Shown here: one piece after another, positions 4,741 through 6,173 of the stretch | Layout of the letters: every line of letters starts with the position of its first letter | Numbering within the stretch: position 1 is the stretch's first letter | The notes under the pieces: generated by a model | Told to the model about the DNA's origin: nothing | Databases searched by the model: none | Seen by the model: only the letters and a program-made list of their open reading frames with translations | Assembly (NCBI GenBank): GCA_002433675.1 | Contig: DJIP01000062.1 | Span: 1-6,173 of the forward strand | Direction of reading: 5' to 3' | Length of the DNA: 6,173 bases | DNA from: Halomonas halophila | Lineage (GTDB): Bacteria > Pseudomonadota > Gammaproteobacteria > Pseudomonadales > Halomonadaceae | Translations under genes and position numbers: made by a program

Positions 4741-6173
4741 CTACTGCGGTGCCTGGCTGGCCTGCAGGGTGCGCGTCAGCAGTGCCCGCAGCGCGGCCGG
4801 GCGCACCGGCTTGAGCAGCAACTGGTAGCCGCCGCGGCGGACCTCTTCGGCCACCTCCTCGGTGCGGTCGGCGGTGATCACGATGCCGGGAACGGCGCCG
4901 GTCAGGCGCTCGCCGAGGGCGTCCAGCGCCATCAGGCCGGTGACCTCGTTGTCCAGGTGATAGTCGGCGAGGATGGCGTCGGGGTCGTCATCCAGATGGC
5001 GCAGCACCGACTTGGCGCCACCGATGGAGGTGGCGGTGAACACCTCGCAGCCCCAGCCCGACAGCATCGCCTTCATGCCCTCAAGGATCAGTGACTCGTT
5101 GTCGATGCACAGGATGCGCTTGCCGTCGAGCTTGCTGGCGACCTTGCGCGCGGGCCGGGCGTCCGCGTCCTCGGCCGGGGCCTTGGCCTCGACCCGGGGC
5201 ACGCTGACCGAAAACACCGTGCCCACGCCGACCCAGGAGCGCACCCGGATGGGGTGGTCGAGCACCCGGCTCATGCGATCGGCGATGGACAGGCCGAGTC
5301 CCAGCCCCTTTTCGCTTTCCTTGTGGCGCGAGGCCTGGTCCAGGCGACGAAACTCCTGAAAGATTTCGGCCTGCTTGGCCTCGGGGATGCCGGGGCCGCT
5401 GTCCCATACCTCGATCAGCAGGCGTTCACCGCGCCGGCGAATACCCAGCAGCACCCGCCCCTCCTGTGTATAGCGAATGGCGTTGGACAGAAAGTTCTGA
5501 ATGATCCGGCGCAGCATCTGGCTGTCGCTGTCCACCCACAGACCCGATCCCACCACCTTGAGATCCAGGCCGCGGTCTTCGGCCATCACTGCGAACTGGG
5601 CCTGCAGCGGTCGCAGGATGTCGGTCAGCGCAAAATGATTGCGCCTGGGAGTCAGCGCGCCGGCGTCCAGCTTGGAGATATCCAGCAGGGTGCCGAGTAG
5701 CTCTTCGGCGGACTGCAGCGAGCTGTCGATATGACCGATGGTGCGCTTCATGTCCTCGGCGCCCATGTCCTGGGACAGTGCCGAGGTAAACAGCCGCGCC
5801 GCATTGAGCGGCTGCAGCAGGTCATGGCTGGCCGCCGCCAGAAAGCGCGTCTTCGAGGCGTTGGCGTCTTCGGCCACCTGCTTGGCTTGTCGCAGCGCCT
5901 GCTCGGCCTCGGCACGCACCCGGTTCTCCTGGCGCAGCGCGGCGTTGGCTTCGGACAAGGCCAGGGTGCGCGAGCGTACCCTTTCTTCAAGGGTTTCGTT
6001 GGTTTCCTTGAGAGCGACTTCGGCACGGCGGCGTTCGGTGATGTCCTGGTAAAGCGCGAAGAAACCGAGGATCGCGCCGCTGTCGCCGAAGTGCGGGGTA
6101 TAGGTCACCAGCATGTAGCGCAGGCCTTCGTTGGTAATCTCGAGCGACACCTCGAAGCTGACCCTTTCGCCAC
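4741..6173 (-). CDS. Hybrid sensor histidine kinase/response regulator, C-terminal part (NahK/ErcS'-like; runs off right edge)
   Basis: Two-component hybrid kinase. The reading frame stays open to the window edge and codes recognisable PAS sequence there (VSFEVSLEI), so the true start is outside; the GTG at 6150 is internal. In order come the end of a PAS domain closing with FALYQDITERR (about 6060-6030), a coiled coil, HisKA with phospho-acceptor His in AAASHDLLQPLNAARL (codon 5826-5824), HATPase with N box QNFLSNAIRY, G1 DSGPGIP and G2 GLGLGLS, a charged linker, and a receiver with phospho-Asp in LADYHLD (codon 4965-4963), Thr in VITAD and Lys in LLLKP. The receiver's acidic pair reads IDNE rather than DD. 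No transmembrane segment is visible in this part, suggesting a cytosolic sensor. The H-box resembles the NahK/ErcS' group. No output domain follows the receiver, so a separate partner is likely. It converges on selO. Confidence 0.93.
   Translation of the reverse strand, partial: GERVSFEVSLEITNEGLRYMLVTYTPHFGDSGAILGFFALYQDITERRRAEVALKETNETLEERVRSRTLALSEANAALRQENRVRAEAEQALRQAKQVAEDANASKTRFLAAASHDLLQPLNAARLFTSALSQDMGAEDMKRTIGHIDSSLQSAEELLGTLLDISKLDAGALTPRRNHFALTDILRPLQAQFAVMAEDRGLDLKVVGSGLWVDSDSQMLRRIIQNFLSNAIRYTQEGRVLLGIRRRGERLLIEVWDSGPGIPEAKQAEIFQEFRRLDQASRHKESEKGLGLGLSIADRMSRVLDHPIRVRSWVGVGTVFSVSVPRVEAKAPAEDADARPARKVASKLDGKRILCIDNESLILEGMKAMLSGWGCEVFTATSIGGAKSVLRHLDDDPDAILADYHLDNEVTGLMALDALGERLTGAVPGIVITADRTEEVAEEVRRGGYQLLLKPVRPAALRALLTRTLQASQAPQ

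Noticed and set aside
6148..6150. GTG at 6150 as the start of the hybrid kinase
   Set aside because: The frame continues upstream to the edge with PAS-like sequence, and this GTG falls in the middle of a PAS strand, so the gene is partial.

Overview
The window is a GC-rich, fully coding stretch whose gene content and codon use suggest a gammaproteobacterium, most likely a halophile of the Halomonas type (acidic proteins, a TRAP solute transporter, bacterial SelO, and a soluble-looking PAS hybrid kinase). This assignment is an inference from the look of the proteins; no marker gene is present.

Positions 1-2033 (minus strand) hold a TRAP-transporter operon in the order dctP (periplasmic binding protein), dctQ (small membrane subunit), dctM (large membrane subunit, cut off by the left edge). 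dctQ and dctM overlap by one base. The 67-bp dctP-dctQ gap contains a strong hairpin inside a longer helix that reaches the dctQ Shine-Dalgarno sequence. Positions 2034-2333 are a divergent regulatory region. It has a perfect 14-bp palindrome centred on TGTATACA, a second imperfect copy exactly 21 bp away, promoter-like elements on both strands, a GC-rich hairpin and 21-bp tandem repeats in the dctP leader. Positions 2334-3029 (plus) encode a GntR/FCD regulator, the obvious candidate to bind the palindrome and control both the transporter and itself in response to the imported solute or a product of it.

Positions 3144-4667 (plus) encode SelO (YdiU family), a pseudokinase-fold protein AMPylase with its nucleotide-binding and metal residues intact, an acidic insert, and the conserved C-terminal Cys tail. 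Positions 4741-6173 (minus, running off the right edge) encode the C-terminal part of a PAS-HisKA-HATPase-receiver hybrid kinase resembling the NahK/ErcS' group. SelO and the kinase converge over a 73-bp gap.

The transporter and the GntR gene form one functional unit: uptake of an unidentified, probably carboxylate-type, solute under local control. SelO and the kinase show no sequence link to it. I see no mobile element, CRISPR array, RNA gene or clearly undescribed system. The most interesting content is the cis-regulatory architecture of the TRAP operon.
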